Source: Tautonia plasticadhaerens (GTDB lineage Bacteria; Planctomycetota; Planctomycetia; Isosphaerales; Isosphaeraceae). Taken from it: DNA of 64,000 bases. How positions within the stretch are numbered: the stretch's first letter is position 1; every line of letters starts with the position of its first letter. A program made the translations under genes and the position numbers. This document shows, one piece after another, positions 34,087 to 44,446 of the stretch. Under the pieces are notes generated by a model, which was given only the letters and a program-made list of their open reading frames with translations, did not search any database and was not told where the DNA came from. The stretch covers positions 214,178-278,177 of the forward strand of contig NZ_CP036427.1 in assembly GCF_007752535.1 (NCBI RefSeq), read 5' to 3'.

Positions 34087-35311
34087 GTGAAGCGTCACTC
34101 GTTAATCTTCGGGTAGAGGTGCCTCAGCTTGATCCGGGCGTCCTCGGTGGTGAAGTGCCACTCGACGCCCACCTGTTTGGCGTTCCGGCGCTCGCCCCAG
34201 GCGCCGGCCTCCCCGGCCACCTCGTCCTGCACCGCGATGCGCCGGTCCAGGCACTGCCGCGTCAACACCGACAGCTCGATCTCGGCGACGTTCAGCCAGC
34301 TGCCGTGCTTCGGCGTGTGCACCAGCTCCAGTCGCCGCGCCAACCGCAAGGCCTCGGCCGGCTCGAACGCCTTGTACAGCGACGCCAGCGAATGGGTCAC
34401 GAGGTTGTCGCAGACCAGCGTGATCCGCTCGGCCTCGGCGTGGCGCGGGTCGTCCACCAGCCGCTGCACCCGGTGGGCCCAGTCCACGGCCGTCTTCGCC
34501 TCGGTCACGCGCACGTCGCGCCAGCCGGCCAGCGGCTCGACGAACATCCACACCGTGCAGGTCCCCTCGCGGACATACTCGTAGTCGACCCGGGCCGGGC
34601 GTCCGGGCGCCGCCGGCGATGGCCGCCGCGCCTCGGCGATCAGCTGCTTGGGCTGTTCGTCCATGCAGACGACGGGGCGCCTCGGATCATACGGGCGCCG
34701 GTAGGCCTCCAGGACCTGCTCCATCTGGCAGACGAAGGCCGCGTCCTGCTCCGGCGGGATGCACCACATCCGCCTGAGCCACGGCTTCAGCGCGCTTTTT
34801 TCAAAGAGCGGCGGACGGTCTCGTGCGAGACCGCCGCGACGACCTCCAACTCCACCAGGCGCTCGGCCAGCAGCCGGAGCGACCAGCGGGCCAGGCCCCT
34901 GGGCGGCTGCGAGCAGGCCAGGGCCGTCAACCGCGCCTCGTTCTCGCCGCCGAGTTTGGGGACCGCCGACGGGGTCCGCGGCCTGCGCTGCAGCAGCGCC
35001 ATCGGCCCGTGCTCGACGGCCCGCTTGCGCCACGACTCCAGGCTGCGGGTCGTGACGCCGAACGCCTCGGCGATCTTCGCGTCGGGCCAGGCCGGCCCGT
35101 CGGGCCCCTGGTCGCACTTGAGCAGGGCCTGAGCCCGCTGCACCTTCCAGCCGGCGATGTTGCCCTTGCGGACCAGGCGAGCCAGCTCGGCCCGCTCTTC
35201 GGCCGTCAGCTTCAGGACGTACTTCTTTGCCATGGCAACCCCCCCGGCGAGCCACGATGCGGCCGGACAAGGGGGGTCATTTTACCCGAAAATCAGCGAG
35301 TGACGCTTCAC
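34087..35311 (-). mobile_element. IS630-family element (second subtype)
   Basis: 1225 bp with inverted repeats GTGAAGCGTCACTCG at both ends, flanked by TA at 34085-34086 and 35312-35313. The right-hand TA is also the left TA of the next element. Confidence 0.9.
34095..35233 (-). CDS. IS630-family transposase (two frames, -1 shift)
   Basis: Frame 1 from ATG 35233: MAKKYVLKLTAEERAELARL, AEAFGVTTRSLESWRKRAVE, ending SLKKAR-stop. Frame 2 in -1: SALKPWLRRMWCIPPEQDAA, RPVVCMDEQPKQLI, ITLVCDNLVTHSLASLY, VHTPKHGSWLNVAEIELSVL (DDE). The junction again carries TTTGAAAAAAGCG (A6 run at 34796-34801). The protein is clearly diverged from the other two IS630 copies, yet the shift site is conserved. Confidence 0.9.
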
Positions 35312-35313
35312 TA

Positions 35314-36534
35314 GTAGTCGGCCACCGATGACTTGAGGGCTGTGTCGGAATCGGTTCTCCTGGGGCGATAACCGCTTCAGGAGAACCGACTTGAAGAAGT
35401 ACATCGTCACGCTGACGGCCGAGGAACGCCAGGACCTCCACGAGCTCATCGCGGCGGGGAAGGCCGCCGCGAAGAAGCTGGCCCACGCCCGCATCCTGCT
35501 CAAGGCCGACGCCGCCGAGGGCGGCCCCGCCTGGCCCGACGGGCGGATCGCCGAGGCCGTCGAGGTCAGCGTCGCCACCATCGAGCGGGTCCGCCAGCGG
35601 TTCGTCGAGCAGGGCCTGGAGGCGGCCCTGGTCCGCAAGAAGCAGGCCCGCCCCAGCCGAGAGCGGGCCCTGGACGGGCGGGCCGAGGCGCAGTTGATCG
35701 CCCTGGCCTGCTCCGCGCCGCCGGACGGCCGCAAGGCCTGGACGATGCGGCTGCTGGCCGACACGCTCGTCGAGCTGGAGGTCGTCCCCACGATCTCCGA
35801 CGAGACGGTGCGGCGCGCTTTGAAAAAAGCGAACTGAAGCCGCACCTGAAGGAGCAGTGGTGCATCCCGCCGGAGGCGAACGCCGAGTTCGTGGCGGCGA
35901 TGGAGGACGTGCTGGACGTCTACCACCGCCCCTACGACGAGAAGCGGCCGCTGGTCTGCCTCGACGAGGCGAGCAAGCAACTCCTCGGCGAGGTGATCCA
36001 GCCGATCCCGGCCGCCCCCGGCCAGCCGGGGCGGTTCGACTACGAGTCCGTCCGCAACGGGACGGCCAACCTGTCCATGATCTCCGAGCCGCTGCTGGGC
36101 TGGCGGGCGGTGAAGGTAACCGAGCGTCGGACGGCGGTGGACTTCGCCGAGGTGGTCCGCTGGCTGGTCGAGGAGGTGCACGCGGAGGCGGAGAAGGTCG
36201 TCCTGGTGATGGACAACCTGAACACGCACAAGCTGGCCTCGCTGTACGAGGCCTTCCCGCCGGAGCAGGCGAGGCGGATTGCCGAGCGATTGGAGATCCA
36301 TCACACGCCGAAGCATGGCAGCTGGCTGAACATGGCGGAGATCGAGCTGTCGGTGCTGGCCCGGCAGTGCCTGGATCGACGGATCGAGTCGCCCGAGGAG
36401 CTTCGCCGCGAGGTGGAGGCGTGGGAGGAGGACCGCAACGAGCGTGGGGTCGAGGTGGAGTGGCAGTTCACCACGGCGGACGCCCGGATCAAGCTGCACC
36501 GGCTATACCCGACAACTCAATAGAGGTCGACTAC
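35314..36534 (+). mobile_element. IS630-family element, back-to-back with the previous one
   Basis: 1221 bp. The left end GTAGTCGGCCACC begins right after the shared TA (35312-35313), and the right end is followed by TA at 36535-36536. Closest relative in the window is the element at 28150-29370. Confidence 0.9.
35391..36523 (+). CDS. IS630-family transposase (two frames, -1 shift)
   Basis: TTG start at 35391 (KKYIVTLTAEERQDLHELIA). The first frame ends LKKAN-stop at 35837. The DDE half continues in -1 from A6G at 35823-35829: SELKPHLKEQWCIPPEANAE, RPLVCLDEASKQLL, VLVMDNLNTHKLASLY, HHTPKHGSWLNMAEIELSVL, ending at 36523. Intact apart from the shift. Confidence 0.9.
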
Positions 36535-36578
36535 TAGCCTCGGGCGGTCTGAAGGCTCATAAAATGTGATCATTCGCC

Positions 36579-36680
36579 CTACAGCAGCCAATGGGGATTC
36601 GCCCCGGTCAGGTCGATGAATCGTAGGAGCACCACGGCAGGGATGCGAGTGCCGGACTCGTAACGTCGCCAGGAGCGGGT
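36579..36680 (-). pseudogene. remnant of an XRE-family HTH gene
   Basis: SWRRYESGTRIPAVVLLRF followed by IDLTGANPHWLL-stop is the second half of a Cro/CI-type HTH. The first half is frame-broken and unrecognisable. Probably a decayed repressor beside the IS630 pair. Confidence 0.5.
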
Positions 36681-36873
36681 GGATCAGCCGGAGTCGCTCG
36701 CCATCCTCGGCTTGGATGCCACATGGATGGATGTTTCCCGAAGGACGTAGGTCTCATCCGGCCGTATGTGACACCATGATGCCGGGGATCGAAGGTCGTG
36801 GGGTTGCCGGGGAGCGGTCTCCGAGCCGATCTCGGCCCCTGCTCCGTCGCCAGCTTCGCGGGCGTGTAACTCC
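36681..36873. other. no gene; contains a hairpin-core repeat
   Basis: Repeat complement CCCCTGCTCCG at 36836-36846 followed by a weak CGCC...GGCG stem to about 36864. Nothing else was recognised in this stretch. Confidence 0.5.
36836..36864 (-). repeat. hairpin-core repeat, weak stem
   Basis: CCCCTGCTCCG then CGCC-AGCTTCGC-GGGCG. Confidence 0.55.
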
Positions 36874-37182
36874 CTATCGGGGGCAACGATGTCCTCGAAA
36901 ATGCGGGATTGGTGCCTTCGGCCCAGCAAGGTCATCCCGTCGAACGTTCGCTCGATTCGCCCATAATTCCAGAGCACGGACTCGGTCGACCGACGGATGC
37001 CCTGCCACGGCAGCGTGCTCCCGCATCAGCGACCGCAGCCGGTTGCGATTCCGCCGAGTCCAGCGAATCTTCTCGGTGGCCCAGTTCGGCCCCGACCTCG
37101 GCCGGATCGTCCGGAGGAGCCCCTCGAAGTCGGCCAACTTGTCTTCCGCGAAAATGAGGCAGACGTACTTGAGGTATCCCAT
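36874..37182 (-). CDS. hypothetical basic protein
   Basis: 102 residues from ATG 37182 (GGAGGG upstream): MGYLKYVCLIFAEDKLADFE, RTIRPRSGPNWATEKIRWTR, VRALELWANRANVRRDDL. Very Arg-rich and likely nucleic-acid binding, but no known family. Longer frames upstream lack the style of real coding sequence. Confidence 0.6.
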   Translation of the reverse strand: MGYLKYVCLIFAEDKLADFEGLLRTIRPRSGPNWATEKIRWTRRNRNRLRSLMREHAAVAGHPSVDRVRALELWANRANVRRDDLAGPKAPIPHFRGHRCPR

Positions 37183-37352
37183 CGCCCTCGCCCTCCATAT
37201 GGTCGGTTTGGGATTGGTCGATGGTGTGCGTCGTGGGGCATCGTCTGCGAGAAGCAGCCGGCGTGCCGCCCTTCCAGGCGAGACGCCAGGCCGGAGTCGC
37301 CCAGGCGGGAGAAACGGCAGAATCCGCAATCGATGACACGGTTGGAGGGGCA

Positions 37353-38183
37353 TCACCTCCACGCATCAATCCCGGAAGGCTGGCGGAGCTTGAGTCTGCG
37401 GCCATGAAACTCCCGGTCGTGCAGTGCCGCGATGGCTGCACGGGCCTCGCCGACGCTGCCCATCACGACGCAGCACGCCCCGCCGATGCGGTGCCCGTCG
37501 GGTTCGAATTCGGCCCAGCGATACCGGACTTCTCCGAAGGGCCTGAAGAGGTCATCGAGGTCGTGCAACGAGGCATCGCCCCGGAGTCCGTCCACGCAAA
37601 CGAAGCAACTCCCCTCCGTCAGAAAGCCATCGAACTCCCGACTCGACTCGCCGAACACCGACCCGAAGTACTCCCAGACGCCATCCGCCCGAGCGACCCG
37701 ATACATCCCCCAATACATGGCATCGATCGCCAGGATACGCCCCTCCTCGCGGATTCGCTCCGCCTCGAAGGCGAAGAAGTCGGGCAGGAACTTGGCGATC
37801 TTGGCGGCCTGGGCCTCGTTGTCCATGTAGGCCCCCCCGTGGGCGAGCCGGAAGTAGAGCCGGCTGCAGCCGTCGTCACGGGCATAGTAAAAGGCGAAAC
37901 TGTTGACGCCGTGCCCCCAGGCTCCGACCAGGAAGTAGCCGGGATACGAGCCGGCGGCGATGGAATCGACCTGTCCCGAGTAGAGGACGGGTCGCTCCTT
38001 TGCCTCCCGAGTCCCGTAGAGCATCGCCGGCCCGTCGAAGATGCGGACGATAGGCCGGTCGGGGATCGGCAGCACGGAGAAGGGGATGCCTAACGTCTGC
38101 TCGAACGCCTGCCGGAGGTCGTCCATCCGGATACCAACTCCCTTCGCGACGATCCGTCCGGGCAGGAGATCATCCCTCGCCAT
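37353..38183 (-). CDS. protein with C-terminal RNA-recognition-motif-like domain
   Basis: 276 residues. The N-terminal two-thirds (VGIRMDDLRQAFEQTLGIPF, YPGYFLVGAWGHGVNSFAFY, YYARDDGCSRLYFRLAHGGA) are unfamiliar but well conserved in style. Residues about 190-270 form an RRM: RNP2-like CFVCVDGL, an FRPFGEV turn, RNP1-like GACCVVM, and ALHDREFHGRRLKLRQ. Bacterial RRM proteins bind single-stranded RNA. RNP1 lacks the aromatic residues, so binding may be weakened or protein-directed. Neighbours give no clue. Confidence 0.75.
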   Translation of the reverse strand: MARDDLLPGRIVAKGVGIRMDDLRQAFEQTLGIPFSVLPIPDRPIVRIFDGPAMLYGTREAKERPVLYSGQVDSIAAGSYPGYFLVGAWGHGVNSFAFYYARDDGCSRLYFRLAHGGAYMDNEAQAAKIAKFLPDFFAFEAERIREEGRILAIDAMYWGMYRVARADGVWEYFGSVFGESSREFDGFLTEGSCFVCVDGLRGDASLHDLDDLFRPFGEVRYRWAEFEPDGHRIGGACCVVMGSVGEARAAIAALHDREFHGRRLKLRQPSGIDAWR

Positions 38184-38408
38184 CTGTCGTGAGGAGGACG
38201 GAAGGGAAGTCCCGCCTCGACCGTCTCCCTGGCAACTTACCCTCGTTCTGTCTCGGCACGCCCCTCCAGCATCACCTCGTGCAGGACATGTTGCAAGGTT
38301 TTCGGCGGGCGTAGCTCGCCGGCGTGATCCTGGAGTTTGACGGTCGTGGCGTTGCCGAGTGGAGACGGTGGCCTTGTTGCCAGGGGAGCGGTGACCGGAC
38401 GATCGTCG

Positions 38409-38437
38409 TCCCTGCTCCGCCGCCCTCCTCGCGGGCG
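38409..38437 (-). repeat. hairpin-core repeat, right-most copy
   Basis: TCCCTGCTCCGC (38409-38420) then CGCCC-TCCTCGC-GGGCG. No further copy was seen to the right in the window. Confidence 0.65.
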
Positions 38438-38514
38438 TGATCCCCTTCGGAGGCGATGGCTGAGATTCTCGCGTTCGTCTAGGGCGAATCGCTCCTCAAT
38501 GTGAGGGCGAGAAA

Positions 38515-38548
38515 CAAAAAAAGGGCCACCCCGAGTCGGGATGGCCCT
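38515..38548 (-). terminator. intrinsic terminator after tRNA-Val
   Basis: On the minus strand, AGGGCCATCCCG-ACT-CGGGGTGGCCCT forms a 12-bp stem with one wobble, followed by seven T. It lies 123 nt beyond the tRNA 3' end. Confidence 0.88.
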
Positions 38549-38670
38549 CGATAGCTCTGAGAGTCGACCATTTGGTCGACCGATTTGGTCAGGGAATTGG
38601 TAAGGAGCAAAGGAAGCCGATTGGTAAGAATCAGCCTCGTCGTATCTCCTTGCCCAATATCACTTTGAAA

Positions 38671-38744
<74 letters not shown>

Positions 38745-38866
38745 TTGACCTTAGGAAAAGTTTATAACAAGTCGGGGCGATTGATTCAAGGAGGTGACCT
38801 GCCCCCTTCAAACGAGTCCAGCTTCGATGTGATGATCGAGGCGATATTCAGCGAAGGGGACGCATC

Positions 38867-39330
38867 ATGGCGAAGCGGCAGCGCCACACGCCCGAGCAGG
38901 TCATCGCCAAGCCCCGCGAGGCCGAGGTCGAGACGGCCAGGGGGGTGGCCCTCGCCCAGGCCCGCAAGGACTGGCGATCACCGAACAGACCGACTCCCGC
39001 TGGCGCAAGGAGTACGGCGGGAGGGAGCTCGACCGGGCCAGGCGCCTCAAGCAGCTCGGAGGCGAGAACGCGCGCCTGAAGCGGCTGCTGGCCGACGCCG
39101 AGCTGGACAAGGCCATCCTCCGGGAGGCGGCCTCGGGGAGATACTGGGCCCGGCGAAGCGGCGCGAGGCGGTCGAGCATGTCCGGAGCGTGCTCGGCCCG
39201 GATCGCGCCTCGCAACGCCGGGCGTGCCGGGCCCTGGGGCAACCGCGCTCCAACCGGCGGCGGACGCCCCTCGTGCCCGACGACGAGCCGAGGCTGGTGG
39301 CCCGGATGGTGGAGCTGGCCGCCGAGTAGG
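38867..39330 (+). pseudogene. IS3-family remnant (orfA and start of orfB)
   Basis: MAKRQRHTPEQVIAKPREAE begins an IS3-type orfA. The frame breaks near 38975; ITEQTDSRWRKEYGGRELDR and LKRLLADAELDKAILREAAS follow in another frame, and LGPAKRREAVEHVRSVLGPD, RRACRALGQPRS (orfB start) in a third. It ends where the IS256 terminal repeat begins. Confidence 0.82.
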
Positions 39331-39429
39331 TAGTGCATCCTGGTTTCTGTAAATTCGGGTCGGCTTGAAGCGGCGGGCCACCGCCGGTTCCCTTGGAAGG
39401 TGCCAACCAGACCAAGGAGACCACCGACG

Positions 39430-40120
39430 ATGACCCACCAGATGCAGACTACCACCCTGGATGAGATCGCGGAATTGCTGGCCGAGCACGGCTCCGACGG
39501 CCTGGCCCAGGCCGTCACCCGCCTGCTCAACGAGGTCATGAAGATCGAACGGGCCCACGCCCTCGGGGCCGCACCCTACCAACGGTCCGAGCAACGGACG
39601 GGCCATGCCAACGGCTTCAAGCCCAAGACGCGGCACACCCGGCTCGGGCCGCTGACCGTCGAGGTCCCCCAGACCCGGGGCGTTGCCTTCTACCCGACGG
39701 CCCTGGATAAGGGTGTCCGCGGCGAGCGGGCCCTGAAGCTGGCGGTGGCCGAGAGGGACGTGCCGGGCGTCTCCACCCGCAAGGTGGCCGCCATCACCGA
39801 GCAGCTCTGCGGCCTGGAGGTCACCAGCGGCGAGGTCAGCCGGGCCGCCGCCGCCCTGGACGAGGAGCTTCAGAGGTGGCGGGATCGCCCGATCGGCGAG
39901 ACGCCGTACCTGGTCCTCGACGCCCGCTACGAGCACGTCCGGCACGGCGGCCAGGTCGTCTCGTGTGCCGTGCTGGTCGCCATCGGGATCGACACGCAGG
40001 GCAAGCGGTCGATCCTCGGCGTGAGCGTCTCGCTGTCCGAGGCGGAGGCCCACTGGCGGGACTTCCTCGCCTCGCTGGCGGGCCGGGGCCTGCACGGCGT
40101 GAGGCTCGTCGTCGCCGACG
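39430..40120 (+). pseudogene. IS256-family transposase, N-terminal half
   Basis: From ATG 39430: LDEIAELLAEHGSDGLAQAV, RLGPLTVEVPQTRGVAFYP, LVLDARYEHVR (first Asp), GVRLVVADA (second Asp). After about 40120 the frame enters the complement of the other copy, so the last Asp/Glu region is missing. Confidence 0.82.
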
Positions 40121-41192
40121 CCTCGTTCGGGGACAACCCCGCCACCTGCGTCCGCCGGCTCACCTCCTCGTTCAGCCGCTCCGGCATGTCGCTCGTCCGC
40201 AGCCGCCGCCGGTGGCCCGGCGGCAGCGTGAAGATGGTCAGCCCCTCCGGCACGTCCCGCTCCGGCCACTCGGCCGGCTTCGGGGCCACGGCCCGGCACC
40301 TCTTCGCCGCCAGGCCCAGTCGCCGCTCGGCCTCGCCGCGATCCGGGGCGTCGAAGACCGCCCGCGGGCCGGCGGCGACCTCCGGCGGCAGCGACGGCCT
40401 CGGCACGTAGGCCGGGGCGTCCTCCGCCGGGGGGGACTGGCCCCGCTGCCACGGCACGCCGGTCAGCCGGGCGGCCAGGGCCTGCTCCCGGCCGGCGTGG
40501 GCGTCGCCGGTGGGCATCTCGACCCCGTGCGGCCCACGGGCCTGCAGCGAGGCCGGGAAGCCCCGCCAGTGGACCTCCGCCTCCGCCATCGAGACGCCGA
40601 CCCCGGGGATCGACCGCCGGCCCTCGGGATCGATGCCGATGGCCGTCAGCACCGCACACGAGGCGATCGAGCCGCCGAGGCGGACCTCCTCGTCGCGGGC
40701 ATCCGGGATCGGGTACGGCGCCTCCCCCGGCGGGCGGCCCCGCCACCCCTCCGGCCCCTCGTCGAGGGCCCCGGCGGCCCGGCTGACCTGACTGCCGGTG
40801 ACCTCCGACCCGCGGGGCTGCTCGGCGATGGCGGCCCCCATGCCGGTCGAGACGCCCGGCCCGTCCCTCTCGGCGACGGCCGGCTTCGACGCCCGCTCGC
40901 CGCGGACGCCCCTCTCCAACGCCGAGGGATAGGAGTCGAGGCCTCGGGCCTGCGGCACCCGGACGGCGATCGGCCCCATCGGGGTGTGCCGCGTCTCGGG
41001 CTTGGAGCCGTTGGCGGAGCCCTTGCGTGCCTCGGATCGCCGGTGGGGGGCGGCCCCGAGGGCCTGGGTCCGCTCCCGCTTCATGAGCTCGTCGCGCAGG
41101 ACGCCGATGGCCTGGGCCATGCCGTCGGAGCCATGCTCGGCCAGCAGTTCCATGGCCTCGTCGATGGCGGCAGGTTGATCCTGGTGGGTCAT
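40115..41192 (-). pseudogene. IS256-family transposase, nearly full but mutated
   Basis: From ATG 41192: AIDEAMELLAEHGSDGMAQA, PMGPIAVRVPQARGLDSYP, IPDARDEEVR, then RRRLRTSDMPERLNEEVSRR and VAGLSPNEAS, where it is cut. Several substitutions at normally conserved sites (for example STGMGAAIAEQPRGSEV) indicate old decay, unlike the cleaner plus-strand copy. Confidence 0.78.
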
Positions 41193-41302
41193 CGTCGGTG
41201 GCCTCCCTGGGGTCGGTCGGCACTTTCCGGGGGGACCGGCGGTGACCCGCCGCTTCAAGCCGAGCCCTCGCCCAGGCGGGCGGGGAATTTACAGAAACCA
41301 GG

Positions 41303-42358
41303 ATGCACTATCCAGACGAACTGGAACGCCGCCGTCGCCGAGCCGTCGAACTGATGCAGCAGGGCGAGTCCCCCACCGTCATCGCTCGCATCCTCGGCGT
41401 CTGCCGTACCTCGTTGTATCGCCGGCTCGGCATGGCCAAGGACTCCCCCGAGGCCCTGGCCGCCAAGCCGCATCCCGGCCCGACGCCCCGGCCCTCCGAC
41501 GAGCGGCTCCGGGAGCTCGAGGACTTGCTGCCGCGGGGGGCCAGGGCCCACGGCTGGCCCAACGACCCGCGGAGTGCCCAGCGGGTCGCCGAGGTCATCC
41601 GCCGCCGCTTCGGCGTCACCTACCACGTCGAGCACGCCCGCAAGCTCATCCGACGGCGGCTGAACCGGACCAGCCAGAAGCCGCAGAGGCGGGCCGAGCA
41701 GCGCAACGAGGAGGGGATCGCCCGCTGAAGGGCCGAGGTGCCGCCCCGGATCGTCGAGCGGGCCGAGCAGCGGAAGGCCCGACTCGTCTTCCTCGACGAG
41801 TCGGGGTCCCCGCTCGAGCCGGTGGCCCGCCGCACCTACGCCCCCGGGGGAAAGGCCCCGATCCAGGGGGCGTGGCATCGCAAGGGCCGGATCTCGGCGA
41901 TCGGCGCCGTGGCCGTCAGCCCGGTGCTCCGGCGGCCCAACCTCGTCTTCCGGTTGCTGCCGGACGACGCCAACGCCCACGGGGAGGACACGGTCTCCTT
42001 CCTGGCCCGGCCCCGGGGCCGGCTCCGGGGGCCGATGACGATCCTCCGGGACCGGGGCGGGATCCATAAGCGGTCGAGGGTGGTGAAGGCGTACCAGGCC
42101 AAGCATCCGGGGATCGAGGCCGAGGACTTCCCCGGCTACGCCCCGGATGCGAATCCGGACGAAGGGGTGTGGGGCGACACCGAGTACCCGCGATTGCCGA
42201 GCTATGCGCCCGAGGACACCCGAGAGCTCCGGCTCCGGCTGTGGGACGAGTCCTCGGCCTTGCGGCAGCGACCGGACCTGCTGGCCTCGTTCATCCGCCA
42301 CGCCGGGATCCCACTCCGGTTGGAGTCCTTGTCTCTTTGGCAAGGCTGGGCTCAGTAA
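41303..42358 (+). pseudogene. IS630-like transposase with nonsense codon
   Basis: RRRAVELMQQGESPTVIARI, CRTSLYRRLGMAKDSPE (HTH), PRSAQRVAEVIRRRFGVTYH, then EEGIAR-TGA (41726-41728). The same frame continues RAEVPPRIVERAEQRKARLV with FLDESG (first Asp), but the DN-type second motif has decayed to ILRDRGG. TGA replaces the Trp usually found there. It ends at 42358 by cutting the recombinase gene. The apparent ATG lies inside the IS256 end. Confidence 0.8.
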
Positions 42359-44446
42359 TCCGGCGAGCCGGCCCTTGCTCGCCCAGGTCCGCGGCAGCCG
42401 GTGGAGTTCGCGCAACCGCCGCAGTTCGGCGGCGTCGGCCCAGATCACGTGGTGCCCCTCGGCGTCCCGGCGCACCGTCAGCCAGCCGGCTCGCAGCCAC
42501 CGCCGCACCGTGTCCCGCGGCATCCCCAGCCGCCGCGCCAGGCCCATCGACCGGTATTCGTCCCGGCCCAGCCCCGAGGCACTGCCGTGGCGCTGCCGCC
42601 GCTCCAGCCCCAGCCGCGACGTCAGCCGCAGCACCATCCCCCCGGTGAATCGGTCCGTCCGCTTCGGCGGATGGAACCCCTCGGCATTGAGCCGCTCGGC
42701 GATCGCCGCCGAGCTGAGCCGCTCGCGGCACAATGACCGCAGACGCTCGACCAGCCGCGGATACTCGCTTCGCAGGTCATATCGCGTCACCGGACGGTCC
42801 GGCGTGTGCGACTGGACCAGGCCACCGACCCACCTCAGCTCAACGTCGACCCGCTCGCTGGCCTTGTCCACCGTGACGCACACCTGTTCGATCAAGAGCC
42901 TGGCGATCCGTTGCCGCTCGGCGGGCGAGGCCGTGGCCGCCTCCCACACCGCGGGCAGGTCGGCGGCCAGGGCGCGGATCGCCGCCTCGTCGTCGGGCGC
43001 GAGGCGGCCCGGGGCAGACCGCTGCCAGAGCCCGGATTCGTCATCGACCTGCCGCTGGGCCTCCAACGCCTCCTCCCACCGGCGCTCCAGTGCGCGGCCC
43101 ACGAGCCGGTTCTCCGGCTCGCACGCCTGGTACTGCCGCGCCGCCCGCTCGGCCTCGTACCGCACCCGCACCCGCCGCAGTTGCCAATGCCGGGCCAACT
43201 CGGCCCGCTCGCGCTCGACCTCGGCCGCCGCCGCCAGGCTCGCCTCCAACGCCGCCGGCTCCACCGCCGCCAGGATCTGCTTGCGGACCAGGTCGCCGAT
43301 CACCGCCCCCGAGAGGCACTGGCAGAGCGGCTCGGCGTAGTCGGCCGTCCCGCGCGTGCAGATGTAGCCTTGGCGGCCCTTCGGCCCCGAGTACCGCACG
43401 ATCATCCGCCGCCCGCACCGGCCGCAGCGCAGCAGCCCCGCCAGCAGCGACGGGCCCTGCCGCGGCGCCCCCGGGCCGTCGCACCGCGCCCGGTTGGCCG
43501 CGAGCCGGTCCCGATTTGACCGGAAGCGGTCCCAGGTGATGTACGCCGGCAGCCGGCCGCGGATCAGGACCAGGCAGTCCTCCGGCCGGCGGATCAGCCT
43601 GCCGGTGTTCGGCCGGCCCGGCTGCTTGCGCCGCGGGTCGACCGGCCGGTGTCCGAAGCGGTCGGCCCCGGCATACGCCGGGTGGTGGGGCAGGTTCTGC
43701 AAGGTCGCCCGATTCGGCCGCCGCCATCCCAGCTCGCCGCGATTGGGGCCGTGGCCCGGCCGGACCGGGATGCGGACCGTGTGGTGGACCAGGTAGCGGA
43801 GCAGGCCGTGCGACGTGGACTCGCGGTCGAACTGATCGAAGATCAGGCGCACGGTGGCCTGGACCTGCTCGTCGGGGTCGATCGCCCACTCCGCCGATGC
43901 GAGCCTGATGTAGCCGATCGGCGGGATGCCCCTCAGCGCGCCACGGCGGGCCTTGTTGAGCTTGCCCTGGTACATCCGCTCCTTGAGGATATGGAGTTCC
44001 GCCTCGCTCATCATCCCGTGCAGGCCCGGGAGGAGGCGGTCGTCGTGGTCGGTCGGGTCGTACAGGCCGTCAGCGTCGGCCAGTAGGGTGCGGAAGCGGG
44101 CACACAGCTCCAGCAGCTGATGCCAATCCCGGCACGAGCGGGCCAGGCGGCTCGCCTCCAGCCCGAGGATCAGGCCGACGCGGTCCAGGGCCACCTCGGC
44201 CAGCAGCCGCTGGAAGCCGGGGCGGCCTTCAACCGACTGGCCGCTCCTGCCCAGGTCGTCGTCGACGATCGTGATCCGCTCCCGCGGCCAGCCCAGCTCA
44301 ACGGCGCGGTCGGCCAGGGCGTACGGGCGGGCGGTCGACTCCTGGTGATCGGCGACCTGCTGAGGGGCGGACTGGCGAACGTAGACGAAGGCCGAGCGAT
44401 CGAGGTGCCAGGACCGGATCTTGGACGATCGGGGGGGATCAGTCAT
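42358..44446 (-). pseudogene. large serine recombinase, C-terminus cut by IS630-like element
   Basis: About 696 residues remain. The resolvase domain has FVYVRQSAPQQVADHQEST (nucleophile Ser in VRQSA), DDDLGRSGQSVEGRPGFQRL and LGLEASRLARSCRDWHQLL. The recombinase domain (PHHPAYAGADRFGHRP) and zinc ribbon (LRCGRCGRRM...YAEPLCQ) follow, with a coiled coil, and a C-terminal HTH (LARRLGMPRDTVRRWLRAG). The frame then runs antisense through IS630, so the natural tail is lost. Its ATG overlaps the upstream stop (ATGA), showing operon coupling. Most likely a transposon-borne recombinase common in planctomycetes. Confidence 0.85.

Larger units (their letters stand above)
38184..38670. other. intergenic region before tRNA-Val
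   Basis: Holds a hairpin-core repeat (38409-38437), the tRNA terminator (38515-38548) and the palindrome GTCGACC-ATTT-GGTCGAC at 38563-38580. No gene. Confidence 0.6.
39333..41308. mobile_element. two IS256-family copies fused head-to-head
   Basis: Both outer ends carry GTGCATCCTGGTTTCTGTAA (39333 onward and complement to 41308). Inside, a plus-strand transposase is cut near 40120 and meets the C-terminal part of a minus-strand transposase. No target duplication is visible. Neither gene is complete. Confidence 0.82.

Noticed and set aside
41255..42357. C-terminal extension of the serine recombinase to 1063 residues
   Set aside because: The last 360 codons are exactly antisense to the IS630-like transposase; they are a read-through of an insertion junction, not a domain.
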